A stretch of DNA of 55,969 nucleotides from Mesorhizobium qingshengii (GTDB lineage Bacteria; Pseudomonadota; Alphaproteobacteria; Rhizobiales; Rhizobiaceae): assembly GCF_027563465.1 (NCBI RefSeq), contig NZ_JAPFQA010000025.1, forward strand, positions 1-55,969, in the 5' to 3' direction. Of the stretch, positions 8,935-17,129 are shown in pieces (the stretch's first letter is position 1; every line of letters begins with the position of its first letter). Both the position numbers and the translations under genes were made by a program. Below the pieces are notes generated by a model that saw nothing but the letters and a program-made list of their open reading frames with translations, did no database searches and was not told the DNA's origin.

Positions 8935-9326
8935 CAACCCTCTCTGGCAAGCGCGTTCTCATCGTCGAAGACGAAGCCCTGATTGCCATGCTGGCCGAGG
9001 ATTTCTTGATTGAGCTGGGGGCCACTGTTATCGGCCCTGCCACCTCCATCAACGACGCGATTGCGTTGATATCAACCCAAGAAATCGACGCGGCTGTCCT
9101 GGACCTGAATATACGTGGCGAGCGGAGCGACCGCGTCGCTGACGCTCTACGGCTGCGAGGCATCCCGATTGTGTGTGCCACCGGATACGGACAAGGTGCG
9201 GCAGACTTCGCGAGAGGATCGACGATAATAGCCAAACCGTATTCCAAGGAGAAGTTGGACGATTCGTTGCGGCTCGCTCTCTCCGACGTGCCAAGCGGGA
9301 TCCAGCCCGTCGGCAGGGTGAATTGA
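8931..9326 (+). CDS. Single-domain response regulator
   Basis: This 131-residue protein is a lone receiver domain. It shows the acidic pocket (VLIVEDE), the phosphorylated aspartate in AAVLDLNIRG near residue 58, the threonine-like switch position (CATGYG) and the conserved lysine in IIAKPYSKE. There is no output domain. The ATG at 8931 overlaps the kinase stop codon. A longer open frame starting at 8715 reads through the kinase gene in another frame and is not the real start. Single-domain receivers paired with HWE kinases in alphaproteobacteria often feed or drain phosphate from a larger relay such as the general stress response; that role is inference here. Confidence 0.9.
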   Translation: MTTLSGKRVLIVEDEALIAMLAEDFLIELGATVIGPATSINDAIALISTQEIDAAVLDLNIRGERSDRVADALRLRGIPIVCATGYGQGAADFARGSTIIAKPYSKEKLDDSLRLALSDVPSGIQPVGRVN

Positions 9327-9884
9327 AAATTGGCAATCCGGGGCGGCGATACGCAGACATGCGGCGCTCTAAGCGCGCAGTCCATGAGCAGCAAGATACT
9401 GGCACTCGGAGGCTGAGAGCCCCCGTGCGGCAGCGGCCCGCGGCATAGACGCTTTGCGCAGCACGCCCGCGCACCAGCCTTCCAATGTGGCGGTGTGCCT
9501 TCTATTTCGGAAGCGCTCCGCGATCCGGCCTTTGCCCTTTCGTCTCCCGCTTGCCCCATTGCGGACTTGCCGGCGCCACGGGCGCACAGCAGCCAAGGGA
9601 CGGGGGCTGCAGTCTGCTGCTGCCCCCAGCTCGCGCTGCCCACCCAACGAAAAGAGCCCGCCTAGGCGGGGGCCGAGACGGGCTGCTTGTCGTTCCAGTC
9701 AGGATAGGAAGGCACTCGACCGGTGTAGCTTGGAATGCCCAGCAAGGTTCCTGTTTAACGGCTTTCATTCGATGCCGCTCATTCGGGCAGGGCGTTATTT
9801 TCCAACAGCGGATGACGGGAGCACGAACTCCAAAAGAGGTGGCCGCGCCGACCGGCAATGCCGCCGGCGCGGGCCCGTCTCAAG
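9327..9884. other. Gene-poor stretch with a C-terminal gene scrap
   Basis: No intact gene is seen between the response regulator and the PRC-barrel gene. On the minus strand a short open stretch ending at about 9662 reads as a natural protein tail (PSYTGRVPSYPDWNDKQPV), with its stop codon inside the loop of a perfect hairpin at 9657-9670. An in-frame stop lies about 30 codons upstream, so this is only the 3' end of a lost gene. The rest shows open frames in both directions with arginine-rich, unconvincing products. Confidence 0.45.
9657..9670 (-). terminator. Rho-independent terminator, minus strand
   Basis: CCCGCCTAGGCGGG is a perfect inverted repeat; on the minus strand it is followed by CTCTTTTCG, the stem-plus-T-run layout of an intrinsic terminator. 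It lies about 215 bp downstream of the PRC-barrel gene and contains the stop codon of a gene scrap, so it probably belonged to that lost gene and may now end PRC-barrel transcripts. Confidence 0.55.
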
Positions 9885-10751
9885 TTACTGAGCAACAATG
9901 ATCCGCTGTTTGTCGCGATTTTGCGCGTAGGTGCCCTTGTCATAGGCGGTCTGGGATTCAAGCTGGGCTTTCGTGAGATTGGTATAGAGATATCGGTTTC
10001 CATCCTTGTCGGACAGGAATTTCAATTTCTCCAGGCCTACAGCCACCGCCTTCTCGCCCATGCCCAGGAATCCGCCCACGTTCACGATGACCGCATCCAC
10101 CTTCTTGTCGCCGGTTAGGACAACGTCACCGATCTCTCCGACTTTCGCGTCATCTGCCCCGTAAACGGTGGTGCCGATGAAATCCTTGGTGCTGATTTTG
10201 TCCATCGGCATCTCGGTCAGGGAAGACTTGTCGATAGCGGCGGTGGCCGTCTTGTCGGTCGTGGCCCAAGCCGGATCTTCGTTCGTAGACTTGGCAGCAA
10301 CGCCATTGGTGTTCAGCGCGGCTGCTGTATCGTAGGCCTTCAGGTTAAAATCGGGTTGAGCTTGCAGGTCTTGCTTGGTGGTCTTTGCCACCAGCCAGCG
10401 CTCACCCTTCTTCTCGACCCATTCGGCCTTGCTGAAATCATAGGCCACGTTTTTCTCACCGATGCCCAGAAACCCGCCCACGCCGATGACAATGTACTTG
10501 GCTTTCCCATCCTTGGAGAGGACGACATCCTTTACATCGCCTATCTTCACGGCGTTGTCTGCGGCGCTGTCGTAGACGTCGGCGCCGATGATCTTGGTGA
10601 CGAGGCTGCCATCCGCAACAGCCGCCGATGCCGTGGTGGTCTGCGTAGCGCTGGCAGGTTTGGTGGCGTCTTCGGCTGTGGCGCCGGTTACCCAAAGTCC
10701 AGACGTCAGAAGCGTGGCTATTGCTGTGGTAGCCAGGAGTTGGCGGATCAT
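9885..10751 (-). CDS. Secreted protein with two PRC-barrel domains
   Basis: This 288-residue exported protein contains two PRC-barrel domains. I choose the ATG at 10751, which has AAGGAAAA upstream and gives a clean signal peptide (MIRQLLATTAIATLLTSG, cleavage near ATAEDA); the frame also opens 11 codons earlier. The first barrel is at about residues 50-130 (VKIGDVKDVVLSKDGKAKY, IGVGGFLGIGEKNVA) and the second at about 185-265 (VGEIGDVVLTGDKKVDAVI, NVGGFLGMGEKAV). Proteins of this type are common stress-induced envelope proteins in rhizobia, with no known catalytic activity. A strong EcfG-type promoter candidate is found upstream at 10844-10868, so it is probably part of the general stress regulon together with the divergent glsB-like gene. 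Confidence 0.9.
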   Translation of the reverse strand: MIRQLLATTAIATLLTSGLWVTGATAEDATKPASATQTTTASAAVADGSLVTKIIGADVYDSAADNAVKIGDVKDVVLSKDGKAKYIVIGVGGFLGIGEKNVAYDFSKAEWVEKKGERWLVAKTTKQDLQAQPDFNLKAYDTAAALNTNGVAAKSTNEDPAWATTDKTATAAIDKSSLTEMPMDKISTKDFIGTTVYGADDAKVGEIGDVVLTGDKKVDAVIVNVGGFLGMGEKAVAVGLEKLKFLSDKDGNRYLYTNLTKAQLESQTAYDKGTYAQNRDKQRIIVAQ

Positions 10752-10843
10752 GATACGTTTTCCTTGTGCGTTATGTTGATGCACGCCGCGTTCGGCCGAA
10801 CCATCGCAGGGGTGGCTGAACGCGGCACTGTTGACGCTTGCAC

Positions 10844-10868
10844 AACGAGCCGCATCAGTCGAAGTTCC
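10844..10868 (-). promoter_or_regulatory. EcfG (general stress sigma factor) promoter for the PRC-barrel gene
   Basis: On the minus strand GGAAC (10868-10864) is followed after exactly 16 bases by CGTT (10847-10844). GGAAC-N16/17-CGTT is the established EcfG/RpoE2 promoter consensus of alphaproteobacteria. The -10 element is about 90 bp from the PRC-barrel start codon. Confidence 0.7.
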
Positions 10869-11028
10869 ATCATTGCCCTGGTGCTTCGGCTGTTTGAAAA
10901 AAGCCTCTCGTTTATCGATGATGGCAGCTCGAGCTAGCCGACGCGTTAGCTTTTTCGGACAGGGAAACCGCTCCGTCAGGAGTTTGAATCAAGCGCGCTT
11001 TTTCTGTTGCCGGAGCATCTGACGCCAA

Positions 11029-11054
11029 GGAACTTTGTTGGCTAACGAAACGTA
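11029..11054 (+). promoter_or_regulatory. EcfG-type promoter for the GlsB-like gene
   Basis: GGAAC at 11029-11033 and CGTA at 11051-11054 are separated by 17 bases, matching the EcfG consensus except for the last base. The element lies about 40 bp upstream of the glsB-like start. GlsB/YeaQ proteins are typical stress genes, which supports the assignment. Confidence 0.55.
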
Positions 11055-11094
11055 CCCCCGCCGGACCAATTGTGGTTCGAGGAAAGGGGAAACT

Positions 11095-11619
11095 ATGCAG
11101 AATCCTGGCGTCGGTTGGATCGCGGCAACTATCATCGGCGGCATCGCCGGATGGCTCGCCGAGATGATCATGAAAAGCAATATGGGCGTGCTGATGAACA
11201 TTGTACTGGGGATCGGCGGCGCCATTGTCGCCAACGCCCTCCTTGGGATTCTCGGCATATCGTTGAGCGGTTGGCTCGGCTATCTGGTCGCTGGCTTTGT
11301 TGGCGCGTGTATTTTGATTGCTGTAGGTCGACTGGTAAGCGCTGAGCAAGGAACTCGTCGCCTTCACCCAGAACAAGACCTCTGCACGGAAGATGGTTCA
11401 GCGCAGATGAAGCGCTCTGCTGTCCAGCGCTTCGTCGGCCATGCCCGTCTGTGCGAAGGTCACGAGTGCCTTCACAAACGGCGCCGGGGAGAATGGCATT
11501 CAGCAAAGGGGAAGCGACATTCCTACTTTGCAGAAGTGGGACATTTTAACTTTGCTCGTACATCCGAAAGTAGCATAACATACATTATGGAACCGTATTT
11601 TTCCAATATAAAACAATAG
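11095..11619 (+). CDS. GlsB/YeaQ/YmgE-family membrane stress protein with aberrant C-terminal extension
   Basis: The first 80 residues are a normal GlsB/YeaQ family small membrane protein: a glycine-rich first helix (WIAATIIGGIAGWLAEMI), a second (MNIVLGIGGAIVANALLGI) and a third (GWLGYLVAGFVGACILIAV). Such proteins normally end within a few residues of this point, at about 82-85 residues. Here the frame continues for about 94 further residues of polar, unrelated sequence. The DNA under that tail contains spaced repeats resembling an IS21-type element end (11514-11555), so an old insertion or rearrangement seems to have replaced the native stop. The ATG at 11095 is preceded by GGAAAGGGGAA. 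The protein may still be functional in the membrane. Confidence 0.8.
   Translation: MQNPGVGWIAATIIGGIAGWLAEMIMKSNMGVLMNIVLGIGGAIVANALLGILGISLSGWLGYLVAGFVGACILIAVGRLVSAEQGTRRLHPEQDLCTEDGSAQMKRSAVQRFVGHARLCEGHECLHKRRRGEWHSAKGKRHSYFAEVGHFNFARTSESSITYIMEPYFSNIKQ
11514..11555. repeat. IS21-like terminal repeat remnant
   Basis: Two 18-bp units, GCGACATTCCTACTTTGC (11514-11531) and GGGACATTTTAACTTTGC (11538-11555), match at 14 of 18 positions with a 24-bp period; a weaker third unit may lie near 11493-11508. Multiple short direct repeats at the ends are characteristic of IS21-family elements. No transposase gene is attached, so this is a scar. Confidence 0.4.
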
Positions 11620-11754
11620 GTTCAGCAGGCGTGAGCGATGTTCGCGCCTCCAGAATGCTGTTTTCCCCGCCGTGCCGTACTGTCTTGAGCTGATCGGCGC
11701 CGTTCCGGTTGTCGCGGACCCGGCGATGTCTGACTGAAGTATGCACCTGGCTCG

Positions 11755-14001
11755 TCAGCCGAGCGCGGCAAGAATGCGTTCAGGTACAAGAGGCAGATGC
11801 GTAAGTTCGGTGGCCAGCGCATCGTTGACAGCGTTGACCACCGCCGCCGCCACCGGGATCGTCGCGATCTCGCCCACGGCTTTGGCACCGAACGGGCCGG
11901 TCGGCTCACCCTCTTCGATCAGCACGACCCGCATTGGTGGCATCTCTGATGCGTTGGCCAAAGTGTAGCGGCTGAAACTGTTGCCACGCATCACGCCAGT
12001 GATGCGGTCGAGCGCAACATCCTCATAGAGCGCGTAGCCAATTCCGATCTGAATTCCACCGTGGATTTGACCCTCCACCAGCATCGGGTTGATCGCCCGG
12101 CCGACGTCATGAGCCGCGAGATAGTCCGTCACGCGCACGCAACCTGTCAGCCTGTCGACCTCCACTTCCGCAAAATGCGCGGCATATGAGCCTGGATTGG
12201 CTTGGGCTCGGTAGGTTTCGGTTGCCGCCGGCAGTTCCACGCCGCGGGCGACAAGGCGGTCGGCGAGATCCGAAAGCGCCAGTCCCGAGCCGTCCTGGCG
12301 ACGCACTGCGCCCGCTTCCAACCGTAAGCCAGCGGCTTCCGTATTTAACTCCAGCACTGCCGCGGCCCGGATCGCTTCTGCGAGCGCAACCCCTGCACGT
12401 CGGATCGCTTCGCCGCATATATAGGTCATGCGACTGGCCCGGGTGCCGAGATCATAAGGGCAGGTATCGGTATCGGCTGGAACGATGGCAATGTCGCAAG
12501 CCCTAAGACCCAATGTTTCACCCGCGATCTGCGCAAGTGTCGTGTCGGCTCCACAGCCGAGATCGTGGAGCGCGCAGACGAGTTCCGCCCGCCCGTCGGG
12601 TAGAAGTTTCAATGTCGCAGTCGTCTCCTCGTGGAAACCGGGATAGCAGCCGTTGATATGAGTGGCCGAGGCGACGCCAATTCCCCGTCGCCACCGCCCT
12701 CGACCCGTACCCATCTGTCTGCGCGCCTCCCATTCGAAGGCATCGGCCCCACGCACAAGGCATTCTCTGCCGCGTGCGTTGCCGACATCGAGCCCCTGCC
12801 AAGGTTCAATTGCGCCCGGACCGACGAGATTCCTCAGGCGCATCGCCACTGGATCGATGCCCAGCCGCCGTGCGGCTATATCCAGAGTGATCTCGGCCAC
12901 CGTGTGGATCTGCGGGGATCCATAGCCGCGAAAAGCGCCCGCGGGGACAGTGTTGGTGTAGACCGCGCGGCCCCTGTAGCGCTCGGCCGGAACGTCATAA
13001 AGCCGAACAAGCCGTTGCAGCATTGAGCTGGGGAGGTAGTCGCCCCCCGTGCAATAGGCGCCGAAGTCCACCAGCGTCTCGGTCTCGCGCGCCAGGATAC
13101 GGCCGTCGGAACTCAGTCCGAGCCGCATCCGACCCATGACACTCGACCGCGTGCGGGTTGCGGTAAAGGTTTCGTGGCGGTCGTACCGGATCATCACTGG
13201 CCGCCCCAGCGCCAGCGCAAAGAATGCGCACAACGGATCGAGGATCGGCTCGGCCTTGCCGCCGAATGACCCGCCTATGGGAGTCTTCGTCACGCGTATC
13301 TGCTCTTGCGGCACTCCCAACGCCTGAACGACGACCGCCTGAACGGCAAAAACACTCTGACATGGTGACAGGATCCCGATGCGGCCATCGGGTTCGGGCT
13401 TGGCGATGCAGGCGTGGGGTTCAACGGCACAATGGTGGCTGCGTGGAGTGGTAATGTGCGTTTCCACCACCAGCTCTGCAGCAGCAAATCCGGCCTCGGT
13501 GTCGCCACGAACAAAGCTCTCATAGGCCACGGGATTCATGAAAGTGGGCGTGCCGTCTTCCCGCATCGCGAGTCCGGCATGGAGGAGTGCGGCTTCCGGG
13601 TCAAATATGGCGGGAAGACTCACATACTCGACCGCAACCAGCTTTGCCGCAAGGCGCGCGATCTCCTCGGTGTCCGCCACCACCGCTGCGACCCGGTCGC
13701 CGACATGACGCACTATCGGAGCGAACATTCGCTCGTCCGCCAACGCCTCCTGCCCGGCGAACCAGATCGAGCTGTTGTAGTAGCGTGCGGGCGTGTTTTC
13801 ATGCCAGAATACAGCGTGTACACCCTTGACCGCCAACGCGGATGCGGCATCGATAGAGGCAACGCGGGCATGCGGATGCGGGCTGAAAACGAGCGCGCAG
13901 TGCAGCAATCCTTCGACATCCAAATCGGCCGTGAAGCGCAATGCGCCCGTGACTTTTGCCACGCCGTCTACGAGCGGCACGCGACGGGAAATCTGGTTCA
14001 T
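11755..14001 (-). CDS. Molybdenum hydroxylase large subunit (xanthine dehydrogenase family, molybdopterin-binding)
   Basis: This 748-residue protein is the molybdopterin-cytosine/dinucleotide-binding catalytic subunit of a xanthine-oxidase-family enzyme. Family motifs are visible in order: PIGGSFGGKAEPILDPL near residue 245, AGAFRGYGSPQIH near 355, and the C-terminal GPFGAKAVGEIATIPVA, whose glutamate corresponds to the catalytic base. The length (748) and the subunit set (748, 289 and 156 residues) match the E. coli XdhABC arrangement, in which the three subunits are separate proteins. The substrate could be a purine, an aldehyde or an N-heterocycle and is not fixed by the sequence. It is the last gene of the minus-strand operon; its ATG overlaps the stop codon of the FAD subunit gene. 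Confidence 0.93.
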   Translation of the reverse strand: MNQISRRVPLVDGVAKVTGALRFTADLDVEGLLHCALVFSPHPHARVASIDAASALAVKGVHAVFWHENTPARYYNSSIWFAGQEALADERMFAPIVRHVGDRVAAVVADTEEIARLAAKLVAVEYVSLPAIFDPEAALLHAGLAMREDGTPTFMNPVAYESFVRGDTEAGFAAAELVVETHITTPRSHHCAVEPHACIAKPEPDGRIGILSPCQSVFAVQAVVVQALGVPQEQIRVTKTPIGGSFGGKAEPILDPLCAFFALALGRPVMIRYDRHETFTATRTRSSVMGRMRLGLSSDGRILARETETLVDFGAYCTGGDYLPSSMLQRLVRLYDVPAERYRGRAVYTNTVPAGAFRGYGSPQIHTVAEITLDIAARRLGIDPVAMRLRNLVGPGAIEPWQGLDVGNARGRECLVRGADAFEWEARRQMGTGRGRWRRGIGVASATHINGCYPGFHEETTATLKLLPDGRAELVCALHDLGCGADTTLAQIAGETLGLRACDIAIVPADTDTCPYDLGTRASRMTYICGEAIRRAGVALAEAIRAAAVLELNTEAAGLRLEAGAVRRQDGSGLALSDLADRLVARGVELPAATETYRAQANPGSYAAHFAEVEVDRLTGCVRVTDYLAAHDVGRAINPMLVEGQIHGGIQIGIGYALYEDVALDRITGVMRGNSFSRYTLANASEMPPMRVVLIEEGEPTGPFGAKAVGEIATIPVAAAVVNAVNDALATELTHLPLVPERILAALG

Positions 14002-14867
14002 TCCACCGCTTCCTCGAAGAGCCGGTCACGCGGGCTCAACCCCACAGCCTGCGCAATCAGGTCGAGTCCCAACCCTGCGACTGCGCGGCGCTTGTAAATC
14101 TGCGAGTTCCGACCCGGAATGGCTGCGTCAACCTCGGTGGCCAATGCCGACAAGAATTCGCGCAGTGTGGCGGGCTCCAGTTTTCGGCCCCCGAGTGCGG
14201 CGTCTGCGAGATGCATGCGGAGAGGAACAGGGCCGAGCGCGCCGGCAGCGATCCGCACGGTGCCGAAGTGGGAATTCTGAAACTCGGCGAGCATGGCAAG
14301 ATTGAGGCGCGAGATAGTCAAGTCTCGCCGGGGTCCGAGCTTGACGAAGGCACTGCACGGCAGAAGGGCGTTTCCTGGCAGGATCACTTCCATGATCAGA
14401 TGACCGGAGTCCGGAAGGTATTCACACAGCGCGGCCTCGTATTGTGTCCCATCGTTTTTGAGCAATGCCAGTCGCGTTCCCGCGGCGGCCAACACGGGCA
14501 TCAAGTCGGCGGCTGGGGCGGCATTGGCGATGTTGCCACCGATGGTGGCCCGGTTGCGGATCTGGACAGACCCGCATTGTCCGGCAGCCTCGCAAAGCGC
14601 CGGAATCCTTGCTCGCAGCCCGCAATCCGCGGCAAGCGCTGCGACAGTGGTGGCGCCCCCGATGCGGACATCCGCGTCATCAGTGGATATGAAGGCCATG
14701 CCTGCCACGCGCGCGAGATCAACCAGCAGTCCGGTTCCAGCGAGCGGCCGGCCCGCGATCAGCATGTCCGTCCCTCCGGCGATGAAACGCACCGGCCCTG
14801 CCTCCGCCGCAAGCGTCGCCCGCAACGCGGCAATATCGACAGGCGCGACGACCGCAAGCGCGGTCAT
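13998..14867 (-). CDS. Molybdenum hydroxylase FAD-binding subunit
   Basis: This 289-residue protein is the medium, FAD-binding subunit that passes electrons from the iron-sulfur subunit to the final acceptor. It has the two flavin signatures of the CoxM/XdhB family: FIAGGTDMLIAGR near residue 32 and IRNRATIGGNIANAAPAADL near residue 105, followed by the C-terminal CO-dehydrogenase flavoprotein domain. It overlaps the genes on both sides by ATGA junctions, which shows translational coupling of the three subunits. Confidence 0.93.
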   Translation of the reverse strand: MTALAVVAPVDIAALRATLAAEAGPVRFIAGGTDMLIAGRPLAGTGLLVDLARVAGMAFISTDDADVRIGGATTVAALAADCGLRARIPALCEAAGQCGSVQIRNRATIGGNIANAAPAADLMPVLAAAGTRLALLKNDGTQYEAALCEYLPDSGHLIMEVILPGNALLPCSAFVKLGPRRDLTISRLNLAMLAEFQNSHFGTVRIAAGALGPVPLRMHLADAALGGRKLEPATLREFLSALATEVDAAIPGRNSQIYKRRAVAGLGLDLIAQAVGLSPRDRLFEEAVE

Positions 14868-15334
14868 CGCCCTGCCCGTTGGCGCGCGGCAGCCTCGGCA
14901 GCGACGGCCCGCACGATGGTTTCAAACCCCGTGCAGCGACAGATATTGCCTGCCAATGCATGCCGGATTTCGGCTTCGCCTGGATTGGGATTTGCACGCA
15001 AGAGCCCCTCAGCTGCCAGAACCATCCCCGGCGTGCAATATCCGCACTGCACCGCACCCATCTCCAGGAAGGCCTGTTGCAGATCGCTGATGCCGTTCCG
15101 ACAGAGGCCCTCAATGGTGACAATTTCGCACCCTGCGACTTGAAAGGCCAACATCAGGCAGGAATTGACCGGCTCGTCATCCAGCAACACCGTGCAGGCG
15201 CCACACTCGCCTTCGCAACAGCCTTCCTTGACACCCGTCAGGCCAAGGACATCGCGCAGAAACCCGCTCAATCGCGAGATCGGCGAAACCTCTGTCTCGA
15301 CCGCCGCACCGTTAACCTTAAGCGACATTCTCAT
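14864..15334 (-). CDS. Molybdenum hydroxylase [2Fe-2S] subunit
   Basis: This 156-residue protein is the small iron-sulfur subunit. It carries the N-terminal plant-type [2Fe-2S] domain (CCEGECGACTVLLDDEPVNSC) split as CxxGxCGxC plus a distal cysteine, and the C-terminal four-helix [2Fe-2S] domain with QCGYCTPGM and NICRCTGFE. It carries electrons from the molybdenum centre to FAD. It is the first gene of the operon, with GAGGAGGGGG before its ATG. No maturation factor such as XdhC/CoxI or MoCo cytidylyltransferase is seen nearby. Confidence 0.94.
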   Translation of the reverse strand: MRMSLKVNGAAVETEVSPISRLSGFLRDVLGLTGVKEGCCEGECGACTVLLDDEPVNSCLMLAFQVAGCEIVTIEGLCRNGISDLQQAFLEMGAVQCGYCTPGMVLAAEGLLRANPNPGEAEIRHALAGNICRCTGFETIVRAVAAEAAARQRAGR

Positions 15335-15451
15335 GGCGAGACCCCCTCCTCGCCTTTGATGTTTCGAAGGTTTGACCTCGACGCCGGCGACCTGGCCGGT
15401 CGGTGATGAACAAGAATGCCGGCGAAGGGCCGCTGGGCGTTGCGCTGGACA

Positions 15452-15733
15452 TCAGCTGCCGCTGCAACAGTCGCAGCCAGACGATTGCAGTCTGCTGATT
15501 TCGACGCGCCATATATCCGGCCCCCGCTCGAGGTATTCCCAGGAAAACAAGCCGGGGTATCTGGCCTCGATTTGAAGGTGCAGGGGCCGCGGGTCGTGAT
15601 CGTTGACGATGATGAAGGAAGAGCCCTCGGCCAGTGCGGTCGCCACTCCGAAGATCCGGGGGTGGCGATCCACCGGCGGGATGGTCCGCACGTCGATCAA
15701 GGGTATCGCTGCTGCGCGTTCTGCGTCTGCCAT
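15452..15733 (-). CDS. DUF2249 domain protein
   Basis: This 93-residue cytoplasmic protein is a DUF2249 member: it shows IDVRTIPPVDRHPRIFG, the conserved FIIVNDHDPRPL and LFSWEYLERGPDIWRVEI. DUF2249 genes are often found beside denitrification and NO-response genes, and the family belongs to the TusA/SirA-like fold, but its biochemical role is not established. The tail ends in CDCC, which could bind a metal. I take the ATG at 15733; an upstream TTG at 15784 is also possible. A TTG-N8-CAA box lies about 100 bp upstream, which suggests control by an FNR/NnrR-type regulator. Confidence 0.85.
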   Translation of the reverse strand: MADAERAAAIPLIDVRTIPPVDRHPRIFGVATALAEGSSFIIVNDHDPRPLHLQIEARYPGLFSWEYLERGPDIWRVEISRLQSSGCDCCSGS

Positions 15734-15830
15734 GTCTGTTGAATTTCCGGCCGCCGGAAGGGTTGGCGCCGAGGAGAGCGGCAATGGTCGATCCCGGCGG
15801 CAGAATCTATCCCGCCAGCAGCCAGCCTAT

Positions 15831-15844
15831 TTGTCGAAACGCAA
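15831..15844 (-). promoter_or_regulatory. FNR/NnrR-type box upstream of the DUF2249 gene
   Basis: On the minus strand TTGCGTTTCGACAA fits TTG-N8-CAA, the core of FNR-family binding sites; TTGCG/GACAA half-sites resemble alphaproteobacterial NnrR boxes. It lies about 100 bp from the chosen start codon, a workable distance for an activator site. Confidence 0.5.
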
Positions 15845-16287
15845 ACAATTCCGAGAAACTCTGAGCAATGCGAGGATTGCCGCCGTTGGCGTTTGGCAAA
15901 GAACCGCACGGACTGTCTTATGCCTCCAAGGGGATCCCGCGTCGCTCTATCTCCACAACCCTTTCTGTACATCAACGTGCTGGTACTGGGTTGCCCTACC
16001 ATGATCGCTCGGCAATTGCAGGACAAACAGCAGCCGTCGCCATAGATGAACGGAGCGCGCAGTCTTGAATATTCTTGGCAACGTTCCTATCGGGCATGCG
16101 GCATATCCGGAACGCGGCATAAGACGTGAGGTTCGGCCTGCGCCTTCAAGGAAAGGCATTTTCATTCTCTTTGTTCCTGCGCAAAGACTTCGGACCTCTA
16201 TCTGGGCAAGTCATGGTTCCGACGGTCGGCACCGGTTCGTCTCATGACGATGCGTTGTCTCGAATGAGGCCGCTCCGAGTTTCAAAG
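15845..16287. other. Intergenic region with no gene seen
   Basis: This stretch separates the divergent DUF2249 and RIC genes. Frames are open on both strands but give basic, low-order products and no recognisable family. Regulatory sites flank it on both sides (15831-15844 and 16288-16310). Confidence 0.4.
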
Positions 16288-16310
16288 CCGTTGTGTTTAA
16301 AATGCATGGA
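16288..16310 (+). promoter_or_regulatory. NsrR-like operator overlapping the RIC gene leader
   Basis: The core TTGTGTTTAAAATGCAT resembles the NsrR palindrome ATGCNTTTTAAATGCAT, with the right half conserved and the left half partly so. It ends about 8 bp before the start codon of the Fe-S repair gene, a position suited to repression. An NsrR-like gene is encoded at 25073-25576. Confidence 0.4.
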
Positions 16311-16318
16311 GCATCGTC

Positions 16319-17014
16319 ATGAACACCCAATTCCGAGGTCCAGAACTGTGGGAACGCACTGTCGGTGACCTGGCCGCTACCCTGCCTGGCGCCACCGCCG
16401 TTTTCCGCAAATTCAAGATCGACTTCTGCTGCAACGGCGATCTCACCCTTGATGGCGCCGCGCACCGGCGTGGGGCCGATCCCCGCGAACTTGAGCGCGC
16501 GTTGGAGGCGCTCGGTACCGGTGCCGGGGAGACAGCCGCGCCGGCGGCTATGGACAGCGAGGAACTGATCGGCCACATCGAAGCCTGCTATCACGAGGCG
16601 CATCGCCGCGCCCTGCCCGAGCTCATCGCCCTGTCGCGAAAGGTTGAGGCGGTGCATCGCGGGCATTCGAATGTGCCGGCCGGACTTTCCGATGCGTTGC
16701 AGCAGATACAACGAGACCTGGAACGGCACATGGCCAGCGAAGAGGCTATTCTGTTTCCGGCAATGCGGCAGTGGGCCAAAGGCAAATTCGATAAACCGAT
16801 TTCCGAGCTGCGCCAGGAGCACGACGAGCAGGTCACCTGGCTCAGGCTCCTTGAAAGCCTCACCGACGACTTCGTCACGCCCGACGGCGCCTGCCGTTCA
16901 TGGCAGGCGCTGTACGTCGGCACGGCCCAGCTTGCCGAGGACCTGATGGAGCACATCCACCTAGAGAACAACATCCTGTTCCCGCGGTTTGCGGCAACGG
17001 ACAGCCGTGCATAG
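16319..17014 (+). CDS. Iron-sulfur cluster repair di-iron protein (RIC / YtfE / ScdA / DnrN)
   Basis: This 231-residue cytoplasmic protein repairs iron-sulfur clusters damaged by nitric oxide or oxidants. The N-terminal ScdA domain carries KFKIDFCCNGDLTL near residues 33-46, with the characteristic double cysteine, and the C-terminal hemerythrin-like domain supplies the di-iron ligands: CYHEAHRRALPEL, RHMASEEAILFPAM, EHDEQ and MEHIHLENNILFPRF. The length is that of E. coli YtfE. In many proteobacteria this gene is a direct NsrR target, and an NsrR-like palindrome overlaps its leader. It stands alone on the plus strand in a group of genes related to nitrosative stress. Confidence 0.93.
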   Translation: MNTQFRGPELWERTVGDLAATLPGATAVFRKFKIDFCCNGDLTLDGAAHRRGADPRELERALEALGTGAGETAAPAAMDSEELIGHIEACYHEAHRRALPELIALSRKVEAVHRGHSNVPAGLSDALQQIQRDLERHMASEEAILFPAMRQWAKGKFDKPISELRQEHDEQVTWLRLLESLTDDFVTPDGACRSWQALYVGTAQLAEDLMEHIHLENNILFPRFAATDSRA

Positions 17015-17129
17015 CCACCCAACGTCGAGGTCGTTCTACGAAGCATCCGCTTGGATGCCGGGTCGCGAAACACCGGCCCGGCACCGGAAGGCAGCGGCGA
17101 AAAAAGCATCGAGATCGACTGACCCGGAC

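Noticed and set aside
9454..9901. Plus-strand frames of 138-145 codons downstream of the response regulator
   Set aside because: Two overlapping frames are open over the same DNA, both with Arg/Pro/Ala-rich products and no family. They reflect high GC content.
16066..16082. TTGAATATTCTTGGCAA as an FNR box for the RIC gene
   Set aside because: The half-sites are separated by 11 bases rather than 8, and the position is about 240 bp from the start codon.
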